Notes: generated by a model from the letters alone, not told the origin. A DNA stretch of 64,000 nucleotides from JAJYLM01 sp964547905 (GCA_964547905.1 CAZJPN010000061.1:32861-96860); one strand, 5' to 3'. Counted from the first letter of the stretch, positions 41,636 through 51,136 are shown. A program made the numbers and translations.

Positions 41636-44600
41636 CTAATATTGATCCCTTTTAAAATTATCATGCGTATAAATTAAGTACCACTTGCTGTTAAAAATTA
41701 TGTCCAGCAAATTCTTTGCACTTTGTGCCCAGGTAAGATATGGCATACCCTTCGAAGATGGAGCCTTACCTGTTTTAAAAAGATCTAACCAAATTTTTAT
41801 TGCATTCGCAATATCGTCTGGGGATAAACCGTGAAAATAGAATGCATATTCTCCAGCCACTTCATGGAATACGGGAATGTCACGGGCAATAATTGGCAGC
41901 TCATGGCGGGCGGCTTCTATAAGAGGTAGTCCAAACCCTTCACCTACTGATGCTGCAATCAGACATGAGGATGTGCTGTAAATCTTCTCTAAGTATTCAT
42001 CACTTATATTTTCCAGCCACAAAAGCCTCTTGCCAAGTTCAGGATGATGTCGGAGCTTGGAAACAATTGTTGGGATGGTTCTTCGTTGTTTATTGGTTAA
42101 ATGTCTCCATCCTTCTTTGCCAACAATCACAAGGTTAATATCAATACCATTTTGCCAGAGTAATTCAAACGCTTCTATGGTTTGCAAATACCCTTTTCGT
42201 GGCTCTATTGTTCCAACCATTAAGAAGCTGGGTGGTCTGGCAGAGAGTGCGGAAAGTGCCTGTTTGGCATTGTGAGATAGTTCAACGGCCGGAAATGAGG
42301 AGGCAATATCTCCCCCCAAATGAAACCATCCGATCTTGAAGGAACGAAGGTATTCTGGATTATGTACCTTGAGCCAATCATAGAGTTTATCAGCTACAGA
42401 TCGTGAGATAGAAACTGCACCGTTTGCTACATTTACCACCGTCTCTAACCATGACGTGTACCCAATATCCGCGCCAGGAGGAAACCAATTCGGTTGCTCT
42501 ATTGGCAAAAGATCATAAATAACAAAATATATGTCTAACCCGGTATTCCGCAACTGCCGAAAAATACCTACTTTTTCAGCCTCGATCACCATACTTCCAG
42601 TTAGGTCTGGTATGATAAGCAAATCGCCGGTTTGTGGTTCTATTGGTTCATCTGGTATTCTATTGTTTGGGCAGTTCAGTAAATTCAGCATATAATGTCG
42701 TGCATAGCGATAGTGCCAAATTCCTCCTTTATTTGTAAGATATACAGGTTCAAGCCGGAAACCCACAGGGGGAGAGTTGAGCCACTCTTGAAGAAGTGCA
42801 CGCACAACACGTTCTATACCAGTTTTGAGATCATTGTGGCTAATAGCCGATACATCTATTAAAAGCTGTTTTGCGGGTTGCTTGAAGGGAAGTGTTTGTG
42901 CAATATTTTTTGCAAGTGTAAGCCAATGCGTGTCTTTTGAGGGTGCATTGTCTAAACTACAGATAGATTTTATAAGTGTATGCCTGCCGTTTTGCTGCTT
43001 TGCGTAAAAAGTCTCTACAGCTTGCATGTATTTATCGCTACAGGTACGAGGTGAATGGTAAGCGTGGATTACTTCTTTAGCCTTACTACCCATAAAACGT
43101 CTTTTTTCGGCATCCTGCCAAAGGTTCTCAAGTGCAAAGATCAATTCGTTGTCATCAAACTTATCCGGCAACATCCAAACTGCACTATTTGGCAGTTCAG
43201 CCATAGAACCATGAGCATTCACTATAGTAGGGAGGCCATGATTCATGCAGTCCAATACAGCACTTGATGTTTCACCACGTGAATGCGTACGTAATTGAAC
43301 TGCTATGTCAGCAGAGGCCAAATACTGCCTGAATTCCTGAGAAGGCACCCTGTCTGTAATCTTTATACGATCTGATAACCCACTTTTTTTTATGGTTTTA
43401 AGTAGCTGGACGCCGTAATCCCCGCTATGGGTTTCGCCTACGAAAATCAGCTTACAGTGTGGATTTTCTTTAAGTTTAGAATTAAGCCATGCATTGAGCA
43501 GATGTTGATTAAGCTTGGTTGGCCCCAACATCCCAAAGCTACAAACCACAAAATCATCTACATTAAGGCCTAATCGGGCTCTTGCTTCATCCTTGTTTAA
43601 CAATAAAACCGGTTTGCGGAGGAGAGGAATAACCGCCCAATCTTTTCCAAAGCCTTCACCGTACCATGTATTTGCCAAATGACGCGAAAATTCCGAATGG
43701 ACAATAATACCCATGGCATTTTGCAATACACTGAAATTACAAGGATACTTAAAAACTACATCCATTATATTCTGTGTGTGAAAACGTTCATAAACAGCCT
43801 TATATCCATGGGAAGTATAAAGCTCATTTACCCATGCGTTAGGACCGATCCCATTCACTTCACGATACCACTGTATATTGCTCAAAAAAAAGTCATGAAG
43901 CGTTACCACGCCTGGGTAGAACTTTAAAAGATCAAACATGTGGGCATGGAAAAGCGAATTACCAAAATGGTAGAGTACTCTGTCATAGTGATCTGCATTT
44001 TGCCTAAACCACCGGACATTATGTATGGAACAAGTGGATATGATCTCTGGATCTGGAGCTTCTGTGTGGGAAGCAATAATATCAATATCATAGTAGCGGG
44101 AAAGTTCTGGCAAAAGTTCAGTACTATAGTCAGCAATACCGCTACGTTCTGGTGGAAGTGGAGAAATGTAAGCGAGCTTAGGGCGACGTACCGGTATACC
44201 TGAAGATCTTTTGGAATGTTGTTGTTCTTCATAGAAGCGTTCAAACGCTGTAATAGCACGTTGAGCGACTTCATTCCATGAAAACCTTTTAGCTTGCTCT
44301 CTCCCATGAAGCGCTAATTCCATACGAAAGGTATCATCCGTAAGTACCTGCGTGAGTTTTGCAACCATGGATTCGACGCAAAAGGGGTCAAAGAGTGCAT
44401 CCTCTCGCCCTATAATCTCAGGTAGACTGGAGGTATTGGCACTGATAACCGGCGCACCACAGGACATTGCCTCTAACGCGGGTAATCCGAAGCCTTCATG
44501 CCATGACGGAAAAATAAAAACATAACAAAGGTTATAAAGTTTATTGAGGTCTGTATCTGTTACATAGCCTGTGAATATCAAATCCTGCCTGCCTAACCCG

Positions 44601-45445
44601 AGCATTTTTGCCTTACTTTGTAAGGATAAGAGTTCATCCCCTAAAATTTTGCCAGTAATGACTAACTGATACTTATTGTGAAGATGAACGGGAAGCTTTG
44701 CATAGGTCTGAATCAATCTATCAAGATTCTTTCGTGCATCAGCAGCTCCTGTGTACAAAATGAACGGCCTTGTAATATTAAAACGGTGAAATAAGGTTTG
44801 TTGATCTTCTTTAGGAATTTTGATTTGTCGAAATTCTGGATCAGCTGCCGCGGAAATATTTACAATAGCTGATGCAGGTAGTCCTAAAAACTCTTGTGCC
44901 TCTTTGCATGAGGATTCTGAAATACCAAGCAATCCTGTTGCACGTTTCATATGGGCAATTTTTTGATAGTAGTATACCTGATATTGTTGGTTCGTTACTA
45001 AATATTGATTAGGGTTCATACGTGGTATTGGGTCATACAAGGTGACCACAGTAGGGATGATTTGTGTAAACACTGCGATACTTGTGACCGCATCATCCGC
45101 AAAGCCCTCAAACAAACTGCTTATATGTAAGATATCTGGCTCAAGGTTGACCAAAAATGCCTCACGTATACGCTCTGCAACCTCTCTTCGCCATTTATTA
45201 TCAGACTCACGCTCCTTGACCGGCCCTGGTGCATACCAAACAACAATATTTCTCTGTGGCAGAAGGTCGTTGAAGGCGGTTCGAATAGGTTCAATGGTAT
45301 CAGGGAAAAGCCCATTTAAGGCAATGATAAGTTCATGAGCTTTGAGATTTCTGGCAATTGCTTGAGCAAGAGACAGACTATAGCGACCAATACCTCGAAA
45401 ACGGCTCTCAGTTTGTGCACCTTGTAGATCCATAACTATACGCAT
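41636..45445 (-). CDS. Triple-module GT4-type glycosyltransferase
   Basis: A very large cytosolic glycosyltransferase (1269 residues) with three GT-B modules. Module 1 (about 1-405): DLQGAQTESRFRGIGRY, YTGAADARKNLDRLI and HEGFGLPALEAMSCGAPV. Module 2 (about 425-800): LPPERSGIADYSTELLP, GMLGPTKLNQHLLNAW and RGETSSAVLDCMNHGLP. Module 3 (about 850-1260): SAISHNDLKTGIERVVR, GTIEPRKGYLQTIEAF and EGFGLPLIEAARHELPII. The E-x7-E retaining GT4 pattern is visible in modules 1 and 3. It probably builds an O-antigen or surface-layer glycan repeat, as multi-module transferases do. Start ATG 45445 has GGAGATAG before it. Confidence 0.92.
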   Translation of the reverse strand: MRIVMDLQGAQTESRFRGIGRYSLSLAQAIARNLKAHELIIALNGLFPDTIEPIRTAFNDLLPQRNIVVWYAPGPVKERESDNKWRREVAERIREAFLVNLEPDILHISSLFEGFADDAVTSIAVFTQIIPTVVTLYDPIPRMNPNQYLVTNQQYQVYYYQKIAHMKRATGLLGISESSCKEAQEFLGLPASAIVNISAAADPEFRQIKIPKEDQQTLFHRFNITRPFILYTGAADARKNLDRLIQTYAKLPVHLHNKYQLVITGKILGDELLSLQSKAKMLGLGRQDLIFTGYVTDTDLNKLYNLCYVFIFPSWHEGFGLPALEAMSCGAPVISANTSSLPEIIGREDALFDPFCVESMVAKLTQVLTDDTFRMELALHGREQAKRFSWNEVAQRAITAFERFYEEQQHSKRSSGIPVRRPKLAYISPLPPERSGIADYSTELLPELSRYYDIDIIASHTEAPDPEIISTCSIHNVRWFRQNADHYDRVLYHFGNSLFHAHMFDLLKFYPGVVTLHDFFLSNIQWYREVNGIGPNAWVNELYTSHGYKAVYERFHTQNIMDVVFKYPCNFSVLQNAMGIIVHSEFSRHLANTWYGEGFGKDWAVIPLLRKPVLLLNKDEARARLGLNVDDFVVCSFGMLGPTKLNQHLLNAWLNSKLKENPHCKLIFVGETHSGDYGVQLLKTIKKSGLSDRIKITDRVPSQEFRQYLASADIAVQLRTHSRGETSSAVLDCMNHGLPTIVNAHGSMAELPNSAVWMLPDKFDDNELIFALENLWQDAEKRRFMGSKAKEVIHAYHSPRTCSDKYMQAVETFYAKQQNGRHTLIKSICSLDNAPSKDTHWLTLAKNIAQTLPFKQPAKQLLIDVSAISHNDLKTGIERVVRALLQEWLNSPPVGFRLEPVYLTNKGGIWHYRYARHYMLNLLNCPNNRIPDEPIEPQTGDLLIIPDLTGSMVIEAEKVGIFRQLRNTGLDIYFVIYDLLPIEQPNWFPPGADIGYTSWLETVVNVANGAVSISRSVADKLYDWLKVHNPEYLRSFKIGWFHLGGDIASSFPAVELSHNAKQALSALSARPPSFLMVGTIEPRKGYLQTIEAFELLWQNGIDINLVIVGKEGWRHLTNKQRRTIPTIVSKLRHHPELGKRLLWLENISDEYLEKIYSTSSCLIAASVGEGFGLPLIEAARHELPIIARDIPVFHEVAGEYAFYFHGLSPDDIANAIKIWLDLFKTGKAPSSKGMPYLTWAQSAKNLLDIIFNSKWYLIYTHDNFKRDQY

Positions 45446-45470
45446 TATCTATCTCCAAACGTAAGATTTC

Positions 45471-45914
45471 CTACTTACCGCAGTATAATCTTGATAATTT
45501 TTTAAAACAGTATGCATTTTCTAAAAACTCTATGTCATCGAATTGAGTAAAATATTCTATAGTATATTCGTCTTTTTGTTCTATCATGTTTTTAGGATTA
45601 CTGCTTGTATCCACAACCAAATGCTTGAATCGTTATACGAGATGGAGATATTTTTTTAAGGAATTATTAACTTTCTTGTTTTTCATTCCTTCTTTCAGTA
45701 TTTCAAATATCTTGTTAGCAGAATTAGAAAGCATAGAATACTCGCTATTAACAGTATATTTATTAAAAGTTGATGGCTTAGATACAGATTTAATGCCAAA
45801 AGCTAAACGATAATATATCCTTTTCCCAATAGATTCAAGCACTGGACTTCTGTTGATAACGTTTTTATATTTTAAACCTATTGAAACTATTTTGTTTGTA
45901 ATATATTTTTTCAA
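45471..45914 (-). pseudogene. AT-rich gene with an in-frame stop, unknown family
   Basis: A minus-strand frame starts at TTG 45914 (AAGGAGG upstream) and codes 93 residues up to a TAA at 45633-45635. Translation in the same frame stays open for another 53 codons (RFKHLVVDTSSNPKN to KKLSRLYCGK) to a TAG at 45471-45473, filling the otherwise empty gap before the glycosyltransferase. I read this as one about 147-codon gene broken by a nonsense codon, or two short proteins. Composition matches the neighbouring sulfotransferase gene. No family recognised; the plus-strand frame over it is a shadow. Confidence 0.5.
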
Positions 45915-45954
45915 TTTTTAGCTTCCTCCTTAGCTATACAGTATGTCGATTATA

Positions 45955-47208
45955 CTAAATTTTCATTTTTATATGCTTAACAACATTTATTAAATAATTT
46001 TTGTCGTAGAGATTAAGTTTTTCTATGAGATTATAAATCGTATCTTCCGATTCTCTAAATTCCTCATTACTCAAAGATAAATCTTGGTATTGTTTTATAC
46101 TGCAATCTGACAAATCTAAATCTATATTGAATTTTTTAAACTCTTTCATAATCCTCTGTTTTTCTGTACGTGAAGAACTAACAGCATCTATGTAAAACAG
46201 TATATCACTCGTATTAAAATTTTCTATCAGCGAAGATAGCCATAACGAATAAAATAATGTATATAAGTCTTTGGTATTTAATTTAGAAAGCACTTCTTTC
46301 GAGTAAAACAGTCTTTCATCGTTAAAATTTTCTGAATTGTAGTAAGGGATATCACATTTTTTTGATAGTTCGGAAAACAAGCTATACCTATGCTGGTTTT
46401 TCCCTATAGTCATTAAACTCATTGTGTGAAAATAAAGATCACCTTTTTTAAAACGACTCTGATAAGATTCAAACTGAAACCTTGGGTTCCGTAATAGATA
46501 TATATTTACAGAATCAAAATGTTTCTTCAGCCATCTCGATCTCAAGCTGCTTCTTGTAAACTTAAAAACCGACCTTTTAGGGGCATGGCCTATAAGAAAG
46601 TAAATATAGTTTTCTATATCTTCGCGGTCTTCATTTTCATCGATATAGAAGTAATCGAACGTGAACCCCTTTCTGAATGCAGGAACCTTCTTGTTTATAG
46701 TAAAATATTCCCAGAAATAATTTTTGTCTGTTGGTGGATGTCCCAATAATCTAATATGCTCTTCAAGAGGATTACCAAACATTTCCTTTTGATCTTTTAT
46801 TTCGAGATTAAGCATGGTTTCATGAAACGGCTCATGGTATGACCAAAAATTACCGGAACCTCTAAATTTGTTCCATAAATATGTACTGCCGCTTCTAAAA
46901 ATAGAATGTATGAATACAGGTTTTAGATTTGGGTCTTTTATCTTTGATTTTCCTGACTCTATCAATTCTTTTGTTATAATATCGGTAACACCCGATTCAA
47001 TTTCTTTTAATCTGTCGTTCAGCTCTTTTATTAAGATATTCAGTTCTTGATTAGACCTCTCCAGTCTATCTTGCTCCGCCGAAAGTATAAAAACCTTTTT
47101 GGGCGCCATGAATAGCATATATATCCACCAGATTATAAAACCAAAAACAGGGGTTTTCCTTATATTTAAACAAAGCCGTTTAAAAATTCCGTCTCGTTTG
47201 CTTTGCAT
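45955..47208 (-). CDS. Sulfotransferase-like protein with coiled-coil N-terminus
   Basis: A 417-residue protein likely transferring sulfate from PAPS to a carbohydrate. It has a basic N-terminus and hydrophobic helix (about 20-40, PVFGFIIWWIYMLFMAPK), a short coiled coil (about 45-75), the 5'-phosphosulfate loop VFIHSIFRSGSTYLW and the 3'-phosphate motif NIYLLRNPRFQFESYQSRF. The APS kinase gene 21 bases upstream supplies its cofactor, a strong functional link. The gene is visibly AT-richer than the surrounding core genes, suggesting horizontal origin. Exact acceptor unknown. Confidence 0.8.
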   Translation of the reverse strand: MQSKRDGIFKRLCLNIRKTPVFGFIIWWIYMLFMAPKKVFILSAEQDRLERSNQELNILIKELNDRLKEIESGVTDIITKELIESGKSKIKDPNLKPVFIHSIFRSGSTYLWNKFRGSGNFWSYHEPFHETMLNLEIKDQKEMFGNPLEEHIRLLGHPPTDKNYFWEYFTINKKVPAFRKGFTFDYFYIDENEDREDIENYIYFLIGHAPKRSVFKFTRSSLRSRWLKKHFDSVNIYLLRNPRFQFESYQSRFKKGDLYFHTMSLMTIGKNQHRYSLFSELSKKCDIPYYNSENFNDERLFYSKEVLSKLNTKDLYTLFYSLWLSSLIENFNTSDILFYIDAVSSSRTEKQRIMKEFKKFNIDLDLSDCSIKQYQDLSLSNEEFRESEDTIYNLIEKLNLYDKNYLINVVKHIKMKI

Positions 47209-47229
47209 TTTTATTCCCAGTTCATCATA

Positions 47230-47757
47230 CTATCTAACGAACATTTTCTTCGTTAGTACATTTAGCAATAGTTTAAAGCTATCTTCAACGTTGAGTTTGT
47301 CTGTTTCTATAACCACGTCAGGTGTTCGTGGTTCTTCATAGGGATCATCTACACCAGTGAAGTGCTGAATAATCCCTTGCCTTGCTTTTTTATACATACC
47401 TTTCACATCCCTTTGCTCGCATATTTCTTCGGGGCAGTTCACGTATATCTCGAAAAAATTCCCAGTGAGTGCCTTTTGTTCCTCTCTTATCGCCCTGTAG
47501 GGAGATATTGCAGCCACAATGGCATTTACACCATGTTTGTTCAGCATACGGCTAAGCCAGCCTATTCTCCTTATATTTTCGTCTCTGTCCTGTTTTGTAA
47601 AGCCAAGCCCTCTGGTAAGGTATTGCCTGACTACATCCCCGTCCAACAATTCTACATTCGATATGCCTTGTTGTAAAAAATAGTTATACAACAATGTTGC
47701 AAGCGTTGTCTTTCCCGAGCATGGTAAGCCTGTAAACCAGACAGTAAAACCTATCAC
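47230..47757 (-). CDS. cysC: Adenylylsulfate kinase
   Basis: Phosphorylates APS to PAPS, the sulfate donor. The 175-residue protein has Walker A FTGLPCSGKTTLA, the APS-binding LLDGDVVRQYLTRGLGF, DRDENIRRIGWL, and AAISPYRAIREEQ; YEEPRTPDVVIETD closes the family pattern. It starts with GTG at 47757, behind GAGGAT. No ATP sulfurylase is in the window, so APS is made elsewhere. Its association with a sulfotransferase and a glycosyltransferase suggests sulfated surface polysaccharide, not sulfate assimilation. Confidence 0.95.
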   Translation of the reverse strand: MIGFTVWFTGLPCSGKTTLATLLYNYFLQQGISNVELLDGDVVRQYLTRGLGFTKQDRDENIRRIGWLSRMLNKHGVNAIVAAISPYRAIREEQKALTGNFFEIYVNCPEEICEQRDVKGMYKKARQGIIQHFTGVDDPYEEPRTPDVVIETDKLNVEDSFKLLLNVLTKKMFVR

Positions 47758-47917
47758 GTATACATCCTCTTCGTAAATGGCATAGTGTTTATTTATATAT
47801 ACATAATGTGAACGGGGATGTCCAGATTACTCAATCCACCGACCCAAGCCCGGCTTGTGTACCCCACCTTTGACGGATTACTCTATTTAAATAGCAAAGA
47901 CAGACTCTATAAAAAAA

Positions 47918-47944
47918 CAGCACCTCGGATACTCCGAGGTGCTG
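47918..47944 (-). terminator. Rho-independent terminator of the cytochrome-porin gene
   Basis: A perfect 12-bp stem (CAGCACCTCGGA) with a 3-base loop; on the minus strand it is followed by seven T residues. It lies 23 bases past the stop of the cytochrome-porin gene. The rest of the 209-base gap to cysC has only repeat-like material at 47839-47871. Confidence 0.93.
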
Positions 47945-47966
47945 TGAACTGTATGAAGGTATTGTT

Positions 47967-49424
47967 CTAAAACAGGAATTCGAGTTTAATCGAGGTCACG
48001 TTAAAATCGCTTGCTGCAAGGCTTAAATTCTGATTCCCTGTTGATGTGCGGTACTGGGCAAGACCCGGATTGTACGTGTTGAACAGTGCCTCTTCGATTA
48101 TGAGCTGGACATTTTCCCATGGATACCATGAGAGTCCAAGGATTGTACCGGAAACATTTATATCCTTTACCTTGTCCGAATTTTGATAGAGATATTTCAC
48201 ATAAGCGCCGTATGTCCTTTTGTAATAATAATCTGCTGCTATGGCGAGCCCGTTTCTCTGAACACTGGTTCCATTTACACCATAGTTTACACCCGAGTAC
48301 AGGTCTTCTCCATAGAACTTGTTGTCGTTTTGGCTCTGATAGATTGCAAACAGTTCAGCAAGATTCTTATCACCTATATACTGTACCTGAGCATCCACAC
48401 CGTAGTTGTAGTAATTATCGTTATAAAAGGGATTGGGTATGCTTGCTGTTGCCGGCGCGATCATGCCTTCCTTGCCGAAATAACCAGATGCACCTATTTC
48501 TGCATATATGTTATGGTACTCGGGGAAGTAATATGCAAGACGTGGAGCCACATCAATACTGCTTGTATCCAGTGTACCGGGTGTACCTGTCAAACCCGCC
48601 AAGTTACCTTGCACAAAGCTGCCGGCGGTCTGACTACCTGTAGGATGATAAAAGCCTACAGTGGCAAACAATCCACCATCATTAAAATTACCCCACATAC
48701 CGTATAATTCACCACCTTCAACCATTGCCCTATTGGGATCGTAGAGTGTATTGTGGGTGCTCATGCCCATAAGCTGTGAGGTCAATCCCCACATGCCTAA
48801 CGAATTTGATGGATCCCCGGTAAACACGCTGTCAACGCCCCGTACTCCGTAAATGAGCGATTTGTCTCCGAGTGTTGTTTCAGGCGCTACGAGTGCAACA
48901 TCGACAGCTCCAAGGCCTAATGTTCCGCCTTCATCATCTATGCCGGTAAGCTCAAGGAATGTGCCCATATTCGGCGTAATCCTGCCTCCGAAATAGATAC
49001 TTGAATCCCCTACCAGATTAAAGGTTTCTTTATCATTATATCCTGAGGGAAAGGACAGAAAGCCCTGTCCTGCTGTTGTAACACCCCTCGGTACGATACC
49101 ATTATTTCCGCCTGTCTGATTGCTCCACATAGAAACTATTCTGGCGGAAATCATAGGAATTCTGTTAATATTAACCCCGCACATTCTTGAATTACCTTTT
49201 GCTTTTACGCATTCCGCTGTATCCATTACATATCCATGAAGCTTAAAATCCCTGCCAAACGGTGTTAGGTGCGGGTAAACCGTGTGACAAACATCACAGG
49301 AAAACCCCGTCTGCCGTGCGAAACTCGGCATGGCATATGCATTTTTGGCGCCAAGCCAGCTCATCGCAATACCAAAACCAACAGCAAAAATCAAACTACC
49401 TGTCTTGTGAAAATTTGTTTTCAT
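47967..49424 (-). CDS. Monohaem cytochrome c-porin fusion (Cyc2-like)
   Basis: A 485-residue exported protein: signal peptide (residues 1-31, ending AKNAYA), a haem site in the mature N-terminus (TGFSCDVCHTVYPHLTPFG) and then a long region of alternating short strands rich in Gly, Tyr and Asn, ending in the outer-membrane signature KLEFLF. This is the architecture of outer-membrane cytochrome-porins, of which Cyc2 of iron oxidisers (about the same length) is the best known. The haem-flanking SFARQTG also occurs in other cytochrome-porin-like families, so Fe(II) oxidation is a hypothesis. A DoxX-like protein and bc complex genes lie upstream. Strong AAAAGGAG start and terminator. Confidence 0.75.
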   Translation of the reverse strand: MKTNFHKTGSLIFAVGFGIAMSWLGAKNAYAMPSFARQTGFSCDVCHTVYPHLTPFGRDFKLHGYVMDTAECVKAKGNSRMCGVNINRIPMISARIVSMWSNQTGGNNGIVPRGVTTAGQGFLSFPSGYNDKETFNLVGDSSIYFGGRITPNMGTFLELTGIDDEGGTLGLGAVDVALVAPETTLGDKSLIYGVRGVDSVFTGDPSNSLGMWGLTSQLMGMSTHNTLYDPNRAMVEGGELYGMWGNFNDGGLFATVGFYHPTGSQTAGSFVQGNLAGLTGTPGTLDTSSIDVAPRLAYYFPEYHNIYAEIGASGYFGKEGMIAPATASIPNPFYNDNYYNYGVDAQVQYIGDKNLAELFAIYQSQNDNKFYGEDLYSGVNYGVNGTSVQRNGLAIAADYYYKRTYGAYVKYLYQNSDKVKDINVSGTILGLSWYPWENVQLIIEEALFNTYNPGLAQYRTSTGNQNLSLAASDFNVTSIKLEFLF

Positions 49425-49467
49425 TCATTTTCTCCTTTTGTAGTTATCGTATATAGGTTTCATAGTA

Positions 49468-49863
49468 TTATTGTTTCTTTGTTTTTGTCAGAGAGCATAC
49501 ATCGCTGCCGTTGAGCATCAGGTAGACAGTGATAGAGAAAAACGCAATGTGTTCGAGTATACCCCCATAATGATGAATACCGAGTGTGTTCATAACGCCG
49601 ATCAGCCAAAGACCTGCATATACTGCGATATACTCCGTATAAACGCCCAATATCAGCAGCAGGAAAACCATACCGTCGCTGAATCCGATAAAATGCACGA
49701 ATGTAACCGCACTCACCGGTAAAAGGTGTATCATGAACGAACTGTTCAGCAGATTTACAAACTCGGCAGGAGCAAGGAATGCCTGTAAAGAGTTTGATAA
49801 AAATGCACAAGCAAGCCCTATTCTTAAAAACAGGGAAGAATACATTTTTAACTTTTTCATCAT
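49468..49863 (-). CDS. DoxX-like small membrane protein
   Basis: A 131-residue membrane protein with four hydrophobic helices, starting MKKLKMYSSLFLRIGLACAF, which matches the DoxX/DoxD-type fold. The family includes subunits related to thiosulfate:quinone oxidoreductase as well as many proteins of unknown role. It lies 16 bases downstream of the pentahaem cytochrome gene and upstream of the cytochrome-porin gene, so it probably belongs to the respiratory operon. The frame overlapping it on the same strand (49460-49810) is a shadow. Confidence 0.65.
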   Translation of the reverse strand: MMKKLKMYSSLFLRIGLACAFLSNSLQAFLAPAEFVNLLNSSFMIHLLPVSAVTFVHFIGFSDGMVFLLLILGVYTEYIAVYAGLWLIGVMNTLGIHHYGGILEHIAFFSITVYLMLNGSDVCSLTKTKKQ

Positions 49864-49879
49864 TATGTCTCCTTTTTTA

Positions 49880-51136
49880 TTATTTATTGTTAACGCTTCC
49901 AGTTGATGCGAAATAATCTATGAGTTCATGGATCTCTTTATTCGTAAGGCTTTGCTGAGGCATCATAACCGTATATTCTTTGAGCAATTCCTTTGCAGTT
50001 GGATCCGATACCTGCATCCGTGTAGTATGTTTGAGCCAGTCCGTAAGCCATTCCTTTGTTCGTATCGTTGTTACACCCTTAAGGTCTGGTCCAACAAGTA
50101 TTCCCTTGCCTATGGTATGACAGGATGTACAACCCTTTGTCTCAAAGACCTGTTTCCCTTTTTCTGCATCCGTTGGAACGGTTTGGCTCTTTCGATAATG
50201 TTGAACGATTCGAACCTTTTGAACAGCTTTAGGCTCTTGAACTTGTTGTACCGCTTGTGCTGGCTGGGCAGTTTGTGTCGTCTGGCTTGCCCCTGTTTTA
50301 GGTATATACTGATAGGGGAGGTTAATGTGTTTCCAGCTCAGTACAAGCATTGTTAATGCCCTTGCCTGCTCATTGGTAAAACCAAAATCCGGCATTACAG
50401 TCCCTTTTGTTACACCGGCAGGATCCTTGAAGTGTTGATAGAGCCAGTTGAATGCTGTTTTGGGCCCTTGTTTGATATTCGAAAAGTCATACAGCTCCGG
50501 GTTCTTGTCCCCTTCAAATGTAAGGTCAGGACCTATCCTGCCGCCTTTGCCGTTGATGATGTGGCAGGTTGTGCAATTCTTTTCCGTAACCAGTTCTTCC
50601 GCCTGATTTATATAATACAGCCATGCCACGTTTTTATTGTCCCTGTGGCAGGTGTTGCAGTTGATCTCCATGATGTGTCCGGGATGTCTCAGCCCGTACT
50701 TCTCTCCAAGTTTTCTGTCGAGAAGCGGTTCATCCCAGTGTTCGACATCTCCGTGTGCAGCCTTGAGTGTCGTGGCGTATCCCTGCCCGCCGTGACATAT
50801 TGTACATCCGTATTTCGAGAACTTATGGTACTTCATGAACGGCAGATCCGGGTGTGTGGTGAAAGGCTCTTTGGCCTGTTCCATACCAGGTATATTGTAC
50901 CCCTGATGGCATGTTATGCACCGATCAACCCTGTGCAGAGAAGGAATATAGATCTGCAGTATGCCCATATCAATTGTTTTTGTTCTTTCCTGGCCGATGG
51001 TTTGGCTTGCTATTTTTGCAAAGCTGTTTTGATAGCTGCGCCATTGCGGGTGATTCTCTTTGTAGATCATGATGAGCGTGAGTCCGAACAACAGCACTCC
51101 ACCTATGAATAACAAGAACGGATCCTTCTTAAACAT
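49880..51136 (-). CDS. Membrane-anchored pentahaem cytochrome c of bc complex A
   Basis: A 418-residue cytochrome with an N-terminal membrane anchor (about 6-24, FLLFIGGVLLFGLTLIMIY) and five CxxCH sites: CITCH, CTICH, CNTCH, CTTCH and CTSCH. An Ala/Gln/Val-rich linker (about 285-315) joins the four-haem part to a C-terminal monohaem domain, which is a near-duplicate of the separate cytochrome at 55036-55407. The second half contains MPDFGFTNEQA, a likely haem-ligand Met. Lies directly after cytochrome b and Rieske genes, so it is the cytochrome c component of a quinol:cytochrome c oxidoreductase. Confidence 0.9.
   Translation of the reverse strand: MFKKDPFLLFIGGVLLFGLTLIMIYKENHPQWRSYQNSFAKIASQTIGQERTKTIDMGILQIYIPSLHRVDRCITCHQGYNIPGMEQAKEPFTTHPDLPFMKYHKFSKYGCTICHGGQGYATTLKAAHGDVEHWDEPLLDRKLGEKYGLRHPGHIMEINCNTCHRDNKNVAWLYYINQAEELVTEKNCTTCHIINGKGGRIGPDLTFEGDKNPELYDFSNIKQGPKTAFNWLYQHFKDPAGVTKGTVMPDFGFTNEQARALTMLVLSWKHINLPYQYIPKTGASQTTQTAQPAQAVQQVQEPKAVQKVRIVQHYRKSQTVPTDAEKGKQVFETKGCTSCHTIGKGILVGPDLKGVTTIRTKEWLTDWLKHTTRMQVSDPTAKELLKEYTVMMPQQSLTNKEIHELIDYFASTGSVNNK

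Noticed and set aside
45586..45813. Plus-strand 75-codon frame in the polysaccharide cassette
   Set aside because: Antisense to the AT-rich minus-strand gene, which has a better ribosome site and operon position.
48119..48707. Two long plus-strand frames (174 codons each) over the cytochrome-porin gene
   Set aside because: Antisense shadows of a gene with a signal peptide, CxxCH and a terminator; Cys- and Arg-rich nonsense composition.
49460..49810. Second minus-strand frame overlapping the DoxX-like gene
   Set aside because: Polar, Cys/Arg-rich translation; the other frame gives clean transmembrane helices and a ribosome site.
50432..51112. 226-codon plus-strand frame opposite the pentahaem cytochrome
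   Set aside because: Shadow of five CxxCH motifs read antisense; no independent support.
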